Of a stretch of 64,000 nucleotides of DNA, positions 47,393-57,992 are shown piece after piece (position 1 is the stretch's first letter; each line of letters opens with the position of its first letter). The stretch spans positions 566,812 to 630,811 of the forward strand of contig NC_053112.1 in the NCBI RefSeq assembly GCF_010015445.1. The letters run 5' to 3'. The DNA comes from Perca fluviatilis (Eukaryota; Chordata; Actinopteri; Perciformes; Percidae). A model generated the notes under the pieces. That model was not told the DNA's origin, made no database searches, and worked only from the letters and a program-made list of their open reading frames with translations. The position numbers were made by a program, and so were the translations under genes.

Positions 47393-48056
47393 GTAAGTAC
47401 CATTCCAGCTGATCATATTTACACTTTCAACAACAGGATGGAGACTAAACTTCAGCTCTACTCAGGCACCAAGTCCCACTCTTCCTCTCATGTGAAATTG
47501 GTAACAATAGATGACTGTTTGTCCACAATAGCCCACTTTTAGGTCAGTTCTCAGGATTTTAGTTAGGCTACTTGGAACTGCATCTCTGTGGTTCAGGTTT
47601 AGATTAGATTAGATTAAACTTTATTGTCATTGTGCAGAGTACCAGTACAAAGACAACTAAATGCAGTTTGCGTCCAACCAGAAGTGCAAGTGCAATGTGA
47701 TATACAAGGCACAGGTGGTGCATAGACAGGACAAGAAAGTCTAGTGCATTGTAGAAAGTAGTATACAGTTGGTTTACAGAAGGTGGTTTAGAGTAATACA
47801 AATTATATATAAATATGTGCAGTGTATTAGCAGTTAACTTATAAGAGCAGAATAAATATGGCTATGTAATATGAACAATGTATGAACAGCATGTACAGAT
47901 ATGTGCAATTTAGCTGTAACATTATAATAGTAGTGAGAATAATATAGATCTATGCAGTGTATTAACATAATATAATAAAAGATAAACAGAATAAATATGG
48001 TTTAGCTTCCATTGCTAGGCAACAGCCTGGCCACTTGTTTAGAATGTTTGTTTACA

Positions 48057-48370
48057 ACTGTGAAAAGGTCTGTTACTGTTCATAGCAGGACACTTACCTT
48101 ACCTTATTGTATCTAAAAGGTCTGTTACTGTTCATAGCAGGACACTTACTTGCCTTATTGTATCTAAAAGGTCTGTTACTGTTCCATAACAGGACACTTA
48201 CCTTATTGTATCTAAAAGGTCTGTTACTGTTCCATAACAGGACACTTACCTTATTGTATCTAAAAGGTCTGTTACTGTTCATAGCAGGAAACTTACCTTA
48301 CGTCATTGTATCTAAAAGGTCTGTTACTGTTCATAGCAGGACACTTACCTTACCTTATTGTATCTAAAAG
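48057..48370. repeat. minisatellite, 6 units (duplicon D)
   Basis: Same unit as in A and C, with CCATAACAGG variants in two units. Because some units are 51 bp, a plus-strand frame (YLKGLLLF repeats) stays open across it; this is an artefact. Confidence 0.9.
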
Positions 48371-49172
48371 ACATCATCAGTATTTCATCACATCAAAGAT
48401 CTCACTAGTGGATAGTTCCCTAAGCATGGGATGTTGAAAACTAATCTTACAACAAGGCACCATTTGGTTCCTCATCTACATTTGTGATGTTAGTCTACAT
48501 AATAATGTATATTTGCCAAAGAGAACAGTCTTCTCAATGTTCAATTAACAGTGTTGTTTTCATTAAAAGAGTCCATTTACAAAAAGGTGGGAGAAACTAT
48601 TTAGTGATCGCTTCCGACATCCTGCTTCTTCTGGCTGTTTCACAATAAACGCTTTCCACCAGAGAACCAGTGGGAGGCTTTTAATGTGAAGCAGCTGGAG
48701 GAAATGAAATGTGTGTGTTATGAAGTAAGCAGAGCTTTGTTAGCAGTGCTGTTCTTTAATCAAAATTAGTCTACAATAGTGATCAAACTAAATGTAATGA
48801 GCCTCTGCAACAATATTAAATTAATTTATCTGTTACATTTTGTTTTACCAAGTTAGGAAAGCAATGATTAAGTTCAGCCTGTTGTTACATATGAGTAATC
48901 ATTCACACAGTAGGCTTGGGCCAGCGATTTCTTTGCTGATTGGTGTACTTGTTGGTTACATTTGCTTAGTTAAGGCATGAGGAGTGAGATTGGTTAGGGT
49001 TAGAAAACCAGGACAAGCCAATCAGAGGCAGAGTAGGGCGGGACATTCTTACGCCATCTTAGGAAATGCTAATTCGCTCCACCCACTGCGCAGTAAATTG
49101 CTGTTAGAGACTCCGTTAGTTTGTTTGTTTATATACAAACCTAATATATTAATCACGTTCCCATATGTTTGG

Positions 49173-49905
49173 CAGTCGCTGTCGGCCTAGTCTGTGCTGT
49201 GTGTCCGACAGCTGTTTCACCGACACAGATTCAACATGTTGAATTGGCATTGCCGGCCGTCAGCTGAACAGCCAATTCATATGATTGGCTGTTCAGCTTG
49301 GAAACAAGAGTGAGGAAAACAAGAAAACGACGGTGACATGCACACCCAAGGCTCTTTTCATTTTTCATCTCATCTAAACACAGCGATACACATAGAAGTG
49401 TCAAAACTGGTCAAAATGAATGAATGAATGGTCCCTCTAAAAACACACAGGTTCGCTCTATTTGAAATAGCTATTTTTGCACATTATGTCCATGAGATAT
49501 AACATAAAACGAGATATACATAATTATTTGTTGCCAGGGGAGTGACATTTTAGTTTAGCTAATTTTCCCTAACAGGTGTATGATGAAGCCATGATGGGTG
49601 GGTGAAATTAGCAAGCTAACGTTAGCCAACAAGCCAGCAGCCGGCTGTTCGGTCACTCCACTCCGCTCCAACCATAGGGAGACTTCTTTCCTGAGAGAAC
49701 GGATGACAGCCCGGGAGAGGTACAGTCCAGTTAGCCATCTCCCGGTACCGCTGTCTTCCTGGTGGGGAGTGAAGCAGAGGGACCGTAGGCTCTGTTTGGT
49801 TCTGCCGCTGCTAGAGCAGAAGCTGCATGTTGTGGGTATCATGGCAAAGGTATCCGGTTTCCATTGTTGAATGATGATGTCGTCTTGGTGTGTCAGGGCC
49901 TTTAG
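49173..49905. mobile_element. PIF-like MITE remnant, duplicon D
   Basis: It keeps the right end CTTGGTGTGTCAGGGCCT and much of the interior of the 14791-15761 element; the left terminal repeat is lost. Confidence 0.75.
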
Positions 49906-50093
49906 TGATGTAAAGCCTTTAATGACATCACAGTCATCACAGCAAACAAGAACTCAAAAACACAGTAACGAAATACAGCTGGGTTTAAGACATGTAACAG
50001 CCACCTCACTGATGGTAGGAACTAAACAAGCTCTAAAATGGCAATAACCAGCAGCAAAAATCAACATCTGGGTTTTGGGACATGAAACGGAAA

Positions 50094-50462
50094 AGGGCTG
50101 GGCAATATATTGATATTATATTGATATTGTGATATGAGACTAGATATTGTCTTAGATTTTGGATATCGTAATATTGTGATATGACATAAGTGTTGACTTT
50201 TACTCATTTTAAAGGCTGCATTACAGTAGAGTGATGTACTTTTCTGAACTTACCAGACTGTTGTAGCTGTTGTATTATTTGCCTTTTCCCCACTTAGACT
50301 TATGTCCACATTACTGATGATTATTTATCTAAAATCTACGTGTGAAGATATTTTGTTGAAGCACCAAATGTCAACCCTAGAATATCGCTGCAATATCAAT
50401 ATTGAGGTATTTGGTCAAGAATATCGTGTTCTATCTGATTTTATCCCTATTGCCCAGCCCTA
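50094..50462. mobile_element. complete hAT-like MITE in the 5' intron of TRIM copy D
   Basis: Ends AGGGCTGGGCAATAT and ATTGCCCAGCCCTA are inverted. Flanks AAACGGA and AGACGGA give an imperfect target duplication of about 8 bp. Duplicons A (15943) and C (40453) have the uninterrupted site. Confidence 0.85.
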
Positions 50463-50630
50463 AGACGGAGCACTTAATCTACTCAATAGGCATTATGGTA
50501 AATGTGGGATGTTGCTACAATAAGTTATGCTTAACAGGTCAGTTAAGACACATATTTCTTTTTCAACAAATAACTAAAACTGTATTTTGAATTAAATGTT
50601 TTTGTTCTCTCCCAGCCTACATGTGTAGAT

Positions 50631-52273
50631 ATGGCTGCTGCAAACTACCTACAATCTGAAGATCAGTTTCTGTGCTCCATCTGTCTGGATGTGTTCACTG
50701 ATCCTGTCTCCACACAATGTGGACACAACTTCTGCAAGAACTGCATCACTGAACACTGGAATACTAGTAACAGGTGCTTTTGTCCCATTTGTAAGGAGGG
50801 TTTTAAAAGAAGACCTGATTTGAGAGTCAACACTTTGTTGTCTGAGATGGTTGCTCAGTTCAGAGAGTCAGCTCAACAGAAAGTCAGCAGCAGCTTAGAG
50901 CAACAAGTGTCCAAACCAGGAGAAGTTCCCTGTGACGTCTGCATTGGAACTAAACTGAAGGCCCTGAAGTCCTGCCTGGTGTGTCTGGTCTCCTACTGTG
51001 AGACTCACCTGGAGCCTCATCTGACAGCTTCACGTCTGAAAAGACATCAGCTGATTGACCCTGTGGAGAACCTGGAAGGCAGGATGTGTACTAAGCACGA
51101 TAAACCTCTGGAGCTGTTCTCTAAGACCGACCAGACATGTGTCTGCATGCTCTGCACTGTTTTAGATCACAAGATGCATGATGTTGTTCCACTGAAAGAA
51201 GGATATGAAGGAAAGAAGGTAGAGCTGGGGAAGACAGGGGCTGAAATTCAGCAGATGATCCAGAAGAGACACTGAAGATTCAGGAGATCAAACACTCAGT
51301 CGACCTCAGTGAGGAAGATGCAGACAGAGAGATAGCAGAAGGTGTTCAGGTCTTCACTTCTCTGATGGAGTCTGTTGAGAGAGGCCTGAATGAGCTCATC
51401 AACACGATCAAAGACAAGCAGAAAACAACAGAAAAACAGGCCGAAGGTTTCATCAAAGAGCTGGAACAGGAAATCTCTGAGCTGATGAAGAGAAGCACTG
51501 AGGTGGAGCAGGTGTTACGCTCTGAAGACCACCTCCATCTTCTCCAGAGTGTCCAGTCCCTAAACATCCAACAACCTCCACCCACCAAGGACTGGACAGA
51601 GGTCAGCATCCGTCCATCATCATATGAGGGGACTGTGGTGAAAGCTGTGGTTCAGCTGGAGGAGACACTCAGTAAAGAGATGAAGAAGCTGCTTGAAGCC
51701 GAGCTGAAGAGGGTCCAGCAGTATGCAGTGGATGTGACTCTTGATCCATATACAGCACATCCTGCTCTCATCCTTTCTGATGATGGGAAACAAGTGAATG
51801 ATAGTGATGTGAAGAAGAATCTCCCAGACAACCCAAAGAGATTTTCTACTTGTGTTAGTGTTTTAGGAAAACAGAGTTTCTCATCAGGCAGATTTTACTC
51901 TGAGGTTCAAATTAAAGGAAAGACTGAATGGGTTTTAGGAGTGGCCAGAGAGTCGATCAACAGGAAGGGAGCAGTCCCACTGAGCCCTCAGAAAGGTAAC
52001 TGGACGATATGGTTGAGAAATGGAAATGAGTACGAAGCTCTTGCTGACCCTCCAGTTTGTCTCTCTCTGAAGTCTCCTCCTCAGAAGGTGGGGGTGTTTG
52101 TGGATTATGAGGAGGGTCTGGTCTCCTTTTATGACGTAGATGCTACAGCTCTTATCTACTCCTTTACTGGCTGCTCCTTCACTGAGAAACTCTTCCCATT
52201 ATTCTGTCCCTGTAGGAATGACGATGGTAAAAACTCTGCTCCTCTGATCATCTCTCCTGTCAGAATAAACTAA
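50631..52273 (+). pseudogene. TRIM E3 ligase, copy D (one frameshift, B-box Cys lost)
   Basis: It starts [18 protein letters not shown] after the conserved acceptor. The RING is complete (CGHNFCKNC ... FCPIC). In B-box 2 the usual LELFCKTD reads LELFSKTD, so a zinc-binding cysteine is replaced by serine. One G is missing at 51270-51271 (AAGAGACACTG instead of AAGAGACGACTG), giving a stop at 51273-51275 after 214 codons. The other frame then stays open to 52273 through the coiled coil and complete PRY-SPRY ([53 protein letters not shown]). A single-base sequencing error could explain the shift but not the Cys-to-Ser change. Candidate AATAAA at 52811. Confidence 0.9.
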
Positions 52274-52810
52274 TCACTGATCTCATTTCAGGTATTGATT
52301 TATTTTAAATCAAGGGAACAAATGTACATATTCATATATTTTACATCTTTCTACAGAATGTGTTTCCTGTGGTGACTTATTTACACTTTATTCCATTTAT
52401 TATCATATGGTTAAATGTGCAGCAATTCTTTGAAAATTAAATCAAACTTCATCTTGACATATTTGGTGTCTTTAGAAACTGATTTCTTCTAGAAGTTATA
52501 ATAAATGTCTGTGGGTTTAACAGAGGTTTAAATAGATATCGGCCACATAACGTGTGTCATGGTGCATCAAATCAATGTGTTGATGAATTATGACTAGAAA
52601 CAAAGCACTTGCAGAATCCACAAATGGAGAAAACAACACAAATGTTTTTTTTTTCATTTTAAATATCTAAAATTGAAGGTAAAGTGCAAATATGATGGGC
52701 CAATTAGGATCTAAGAGGTATATGGTGTAAATTGGTTGTCTGATGTTTTTATATTCTTCAATAATGTGATGTGAAAGAAAAAGTCAGAATTATTGTGTCA
52801 TAATTGCAGA

Positions 52811-52816
52811 AATAAA
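52811..52816 (+). terminator. candidate polyadenylation signal, TRIM copy D
   Basis: AATAAA in the same TGCAGAAATAAAGT context as in copies A and B, about 540 bases after the stop. Confidence 0.4.
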
Positions 52817-53010
52817 GTGTTTTTGTTGAGACCACGAATGGTGTTATTCCTAAGTCAGTTCTTCTGATATCACTTTAAACTGCTGGTTTTCTTCTTTCTA
52901 CCACAACACTTGTACCTTTTACTTTTAAATGTAAGCCACTTTCCTATTTGGAGAACCTGCTCTTGCACTTATTATGAAATTGATAATTTAAAGTGTTTAG
53001 ACAAAATGGT

Positions 53011-53440
53011 TAACCCCCCTGTTGTCCTCAGGTCCCTGTTCTAAAAATAAGTTATATAAGAAATTTGGGTTTCTATCAACCAAAATGTCCAAAATAATAA
53101 CGTTGATGGTTCCCTTCAACGCTCTCCACAAGTGAAATAAATGAGCAGTTTTCCACTACTTTCATTGAATTTGGGTGTTTTATTTAATTTGGCATTTGAA
53201 TTTTTTTTTATAAAAGAATGTTGAAAAAAGTGACAAAAGTGACGGAAAAAGTTTAAACATTGGGGGAAAAACAACAAAAATGTCAAAATAGCGCAGAAGA
53301 AAAGTGACGGGGGCAATAAAACTTGGAAAAAAGAACAACGACAAAAAAAGTGACAAAAACATCAAAAGCAGCAGGCAAAGTTGTATTGTGGGTGGGAGGA
53401 CAATACGAGGGTTATCCTCGGTCAAATTTAATCCGTTTAT
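53011..53440. mobile_element. piggyBac-like MITE, duplicon D
   Basis: TTAA then CCCCCCTGTTGTCCTCAG at the left, and GGAGGACAATACGAGGG near the right. Homologous to 18178-18472 with A-rich expansions. Flanking A-rich DNA (53450-53760) is low complexity. Confidence 0.6.
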
Positions 53441-53834
53441 AAAAAATTTCTATATCAGAACAAAAGAACATTGTGTTACAAGTGACAAATGTTGTAAAAA
53501 GCTACAAAAATGCAGAAAAAAGTGAACAAAATAAAAAAAAATCTGAAAAAATGACAAAAAAACCCCAAAACATCGATAAAGGTGACATAAACTGGAAAAC
53601 AAAGTGAAAAACATTCAAAAGACAAAACAAACAAACAAAAAACTTAAAAAATTGAAAAAAAAACCAATAAAAAATGGCAAAAAAACTGAACAAAACTTTG
53701 ATTAAAAAAGTGTAGAAAAAGAACAACAAAATGTTGAAATTTGGCACAGAAAAACACAAAGTTGCATGGTCGACGGGAAACTAAATGAGAAACTGAATGG
53801 GATTTTGACTTCTGGAAACACTGTTGCTCTTATT

Positions 53835-54049
53835 TTGTAAGAGCCGGCAGCTGTTGATCGGAGCAAATTGACGGTGTTTGTGATGCTGAGGAGAGAGCAT
53901 CCTCCGCGGCAGGTCTCCACACAGGCAGGCCGTGTGTTTAGGGACATGTGATGTCTTTATTATTGGTATTACATGTTATTTTATCACCGGGAGTTTGAAC
54001 CGTTTTCATCCTGAGCTCAGCGATGGTGGGTTTCTCCGAGAGTGGTGCA
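53835..54049 (+). other. companion-locus start, duplicon D, truncated
   Basis: The leader and the ATG at 54023 match A and E. The copy stops after AGAGTGGTGCAG, where unrelated sequence and a long inverted repeat begin. Confidence 0.5.
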
Positions 54050-54071
54050 GGTCTACCTACACATAGATCTT

Positions 54072-54762
54072 TTAAAGGAACATGCCGACTTATTGGGAAT
54101 TTAGCTTATTCACCGTAAGTTAGACAAGTCGATACATACCCTTCTCATCTCCGTGTGTGTTGTAAGGCTGTCTGATGGCTCCAGGGGCATCAGGCCAGCA
54201 CAGAACATGCAGGTAAATGGTTCCAGTAATCCTACTGCTCCGAATAAGTGACAAAATAACGGCAACATGTTCTTATTTATATGTTGTGATTTGTAGAGTC
54301 ACAGCGTGTACAAAAAACAACGTAACATGAGACACAGCCGTCTTCTAACTGTAAACAAACCAGGAACTATATTCTCAGGCAGAAGAATATAGTACTTGGG
54401 CGGAGTGATATGCTCACAGCAAGCCTGTCTGAGAATATAGTTCCCGGTTTGTTTACCGTTAAGAGATGGCTGTGTCTCATGTTACGTTGTTTTTTGTACA
54501 CGCTGTGACTATACAAATCACAACATGTAGCCTAAATAGGAACATGTTGGCGTTATTTTTTATTCTTTTTTCTTATTCGGAGCAGTAGGCTAGTTGGAAC
54601 CAGTTACCTGCAGGATCTGTGCTGGGCTAAGCTAATGCTGGAACCGTCAGACAGTGTTACAGCACGCACGGAGATGAGAAGGGTATGTATCGACTTGTTT
54701 TACTCTGGGGGTTATGGTGAATAAGCTAAATTCCCAATAAGTCGGCGTGTTCCTTTAAAGAT
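54072..54762. mobile_element. long inverted-repeat (fold-back) MITE, about 690 bp
   Basis: Almost the whole element is two arms complementary to each other, from TTTAAAGGAACATGCCGACT at the left to AGTCGGCGTGTTCCTTTAAA at the right, meeting near 54410. Arms include AACAACGTAACATGAGACAC and its complement. It would fold into a hairpin of more than 300 bp with few mismatches. No protein frame. Confidence 0.88.
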
Positions 54763-54764
54763 GA

Positions 54765-55420
54765 AAAGAATATTAGGTGTAGATCATACTTTTCATAATC
54801 AACCTTAACTGAAGATTTGCATAAATGATCTAACTGTTGAACAGGTCCAAGAGACCAAAACCTCTGGGAGTTATTTTAGATAGTAAATTGTCATGGACAG
54901 AACATATAAATAAGATGGTTGATAAGATGGGAAGTGGTGTTTCTGTTGTTAAAAGATCTGCACCATGTTTGTCATAAAGCTCAACCAAAGTGGTGATTCA
55001 GTATTTAATATTGTCTAATATTGACTATTGTTCAGCAGTATGGCCTAATACAACTCAAGAAAAATTGCAAATTGTACAAAACACAGCAGCGAGTATAACT
55101 CTCAGGTGTGGATATAGAACAAATGTTGCAATTCACAAATGTTTAGGTTGGTTATCTGTGAAAAACAGATTACTTTATTCATTATTTGTATTTTTTCAGA
55201 ACATTCTTGTAACAAAGAAACCATCTATTTTTTTAATAATTTAACGTTTAGTTTAAATAAATATGACTGTGCCACTAGACATGCCACAAGAGATAACTTT
55301 ACTTCACCAAAAGCAAATGGTCATTTATAGATCAATGCAAGAATGGAATGTACTCCCTGAACAAATTACACAAGAAAGCAGAAACATTAGATTTTAAAGT
55401 TGAGTTAAGAATCACCTATT
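54765..55420 (+). pseudogene. LINE reverse-transcriptase C-terminal relic
   Basis: The frame reads KPLGVILDSKLSWTEHINKM, then, after a stop, YLILSNIDYCSAVWPN, LQIVQNTAAS, LGWLSVKNRLLYSLFVFF and EWNVLPEQITQES. This is the tail region of a non-LTR element with several disablements. The end is shared with 43798-43905. Confidence 0.8.
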
Positions 55421-55439
55421 GATCAGAGATGTTGAGTAG

Positions 55440-55656
55440 ACTCTATAATCATGTGTGAACCTGAAAGAGGAAACAAGCTCCCAAACAGAGCTGCAGAAAG
55501 AGGAGGAGCAACACTGGAAGGAGGAGAGCCTCAACGTCACTCTCCAGAAATGAAACATAGTGTCTGTCAGAGGGAGCTGCAGTCGAGACCAGTCTCTGGG
55601 TTTCTGTCTGAAGAAATATTGATCTGAGTTCATCAGGTCTTTCTCAACAAATACCG
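55440..55656 (+). other. putative 5' UTR exon upstream of TRIM copy E
   Basis: The stretch CAGAGGGAGCTGCAGTCGAG to TTTCTCAACAAATACCG ends at a consensus donor GTGAGT (55657). Sequence after the donor resembles that after the A and D leader exons. It may serve copy E (acceptor 57990) or originally the decayed RING remnant at 56.46 kb. The upstream end is approximate. Confidence 0.5.
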
Positions 55657-56460
55657 GTGAGTGCAGCTGATTATATTTCCTGTTTTAACAAACGGCATTA
55701 AAACTAAACATACAGCTAAATGTAGCAGCTTTATTCAAACAGGAAGCTACATTCTTTGTTTTTTAATGACACTTGTCAGATGGATAACTCACTTCAAGGT
55801 ATAACATGTAACATTTTCACATTAAAATGTCTAAAAAGAAAAAAAATTCTTGAGCTGTATATTTACATTATCCCAAATGTTCCAGAAAATGTTCAAAACC
55901 AGAGAAATCTGTCATTTTAAGCAAGGTAATGGCAGGGAGGCTAAAACAGAGAAGTCATGTTGTCATATTATTGGTGTACACAGCATATGCCAGTAATATA
56001 TTGTCTGGCCATAGCAGGGGAAGTTTTAGGGTGTTGGCCTCACACCGACCTGTCAATCAGGACAGAGGCTTAGTAATGCTAACCATGCTAACGCTGTGGA
56101 CATAAAAGAGACCAGATCTTGTTTTAGGGTGTCTGTGTTTTTATTTTAAACTTTGACCCTCTCTCTGTGGGTTTTCACTTCAAAGTAAATTGGAACATTA
56201 ACTTGTCCGTGACTCCTTTATTTACATTATTTCTGCCTGAGTCACATAGTGTGGGTTATCTGCCAAGATCCTTCACTACTTCACAGCATCATCAGTCTGT
56301 CTTGTTATTGATTTGATTGAGAGACCCTGAGCAATAGAAATACCATACTGTGTGCTTAATTGTTTAAGTTTGTCAAAATTACAGTAATCATACTTCATAC
56401 ATCATTTTTATTCATATCACAAATATGTGTGTAATAACATTTTATAATACTTTTTGTTCT
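55657..56460. other. candidate 5' intron, nothing else recognised
   Basis: AT-rich sequence with no exon or clear repeat end. Confidence 0.45.
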
Positions 56461-56545
56461 CAGTGTGTAGATGCGAGGCTGCTGTGAGCTGTCTGCTGTC
56501 TGATCAGTTTCTGTGCTCCGTCTGGATGTGTTCACTTATTATTTC
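56461..56545 (+). pseudogene. TRIM RING-exon remnant (sixth copy)
   Basis: AGTGTGTAGATG then TGTCTGATCAGTTTCTGTGC and GGATGTGTTCACT match the acceptor and first codons of the TRIM exon (SDQFLCS...LDVFT), with a deletion between CTCCGTCTG and GATGTG. Similarity stops after about 85 bases. Confidence 0.75.
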
Positions 56546-57498
56546 ATTACATTTCTGAGGGGCTTAGGATGCTTGAAAACTTGTGAAAATCAGCACACGT
56601 CAGAACTGGTGAAATTTGTAAAGTTCTGCAGTGATTGGGTTCAGGCGTGGCCAGCAGGCTCCATAGCGCCCCCAAACGCACACCAGGGTTGGGATAAAGT
56701 TCCTTTGATTATCATGAAATTTGGTGCGATCATTGCTCTCATCTCAACGAACAACTACAAACATTTTGATATATTTTCGACTGAGAGAAATTCAACCATT
56801 TTGGATTATGTGCATTCATTTTCATTTTAAAAACATGTTTGAGTACTTTAGGATGCATGAAAACTCACAAACTTTGGACCCATATTTAAACTAGTAATTA
56901 TTTTTGATATCACATTTGGGCTTGGACGTGGCACACAATGCATTTTAATGCCCTTATACACGAAAACTCAAAACGTTTCGCACACATACAAAACCAATGA
57001 ACATTGCGAGAATATTCAGCAGCGGGTTCATGCATGTTTAGCGCTCCGTTATGCGTGGAAGGCCTTAGTTGTAACAAAGTTCCTCTTATATTAAAGTGAT
57101 GAACCCACATGACTCTCATCATTTCGGAGATGTTTCCAAAATGGTCTCATTAGCTCCACCCAACTGGAAGTCATCCATTTTGAATTTCATGTTTTTTTAA
57201 TGTATTTTTTGACTTCCTCCTAGAGGGGTTTATTGGATTCATTTTGTACTTTGTTGGCATAACCCTTTGAATAATGTGACGCTAATTCATGAAGGATTAG
57301 TCGATACCTCGAATGTTGATGTCAGCCGTTTAAAGGTATCAAAAATTCTTCTTCCTAGAGGATTCAACATATCCATCTCAGATTGGGTCAAAAGAATCTC
57401 AAGACCTTCATGGTGCCAAATTGGGAAGCTTTTGTGTTTTTGTGGAATGATGTGCTGTATCGGACAATCTGAATGTTCCTCCATAACACAGGAAGCTG
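56546..57498. other. no gene recognised upstream of TRIM copy E
   Basis: The open frames here (for example 56513-56830) show no domain. The phrase GGCTCCATAGCGCCCCCAAA looks like part of an old interspersed repeat. From 57556 to 57960 also nothing is recognised. Confidence 0.45.
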
Positions 57499-57502
57499 TT
57501 AA

Positions 57503-57551
57503 CCCTTGTGTTGTCCTTCGGGTCACTGGGACCCAAAGGACAACACAAGGG
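57503..57551. mobile_element. 49-bp piggyBac-like mini-MITE between two TTAA sites
   Basis: The sequence CCCTTGTGTTGTCCTTCGGG, then TCACTGGGAC, then its complement fills the interval between TTAA at 57499-57502 and 57552-57555. Arms are 22 bp with one mismatch and a loop of about 5 bases. Almost nothing but terminal repeat is left. Confidence 0.75.
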
Positions 57552-57992
57552 TTAACTTGAATTCAATTTGCCCCAAATATTTGAAGGCATCTACACGCCT
57601 TTATTAAGTCATAGTCATAGAGTCACCTACTGACAACAAAAAGTTAGTTGTATGTGACACAGATCATCTAATTTACATATGGTCTACCTATGATACACCG
57701 CAACGTGATGTTTCATTAGTGTGTGTGTTCTCTAGCGCCACATAGTGGTCACAGGAAATGGTACAAAATGTACAATACTTCATTTTTAGCGACACATGCT
57801 CAATGCAGGAAATGAAGTCTAATTCATGCACACAGTGTCTGATGATCCTGGAAAATACAAGAGCCACATTGACTGGCGCTTCATCAGTATCCTCGACCCG
57901 AATGTGGGAGGGCTCGTTCATCACTTATTGCAACATTAAATAACCTACATTTTGAATAATGTTTTTCCTTTTCTTTCACAACATGTGTAGAT

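Larger units (their letters stand above)
44611..54050 (+). repeat. duplicon D
   Basis: It matches duplicon C from 44611 and duplicon A from 46790. It ends at 54050, within the companion-locus start. Copy-specific insertions are a hAT at 44758-46465 and a hAT MITE at 50094-50462. TRIM C and TRIM D start codons are 10,040 bases apart. Confidence 0.85.

Noticed and set aside
48094..48367. Leucine-rich repeat-like frame (YLKGLLLF units) and its antisense (NSNRPFRYNK units)
   Set aside because: Both strands are open because some minisatellite units are 51 bp; homologous arrays in A and C do not keep the frame.
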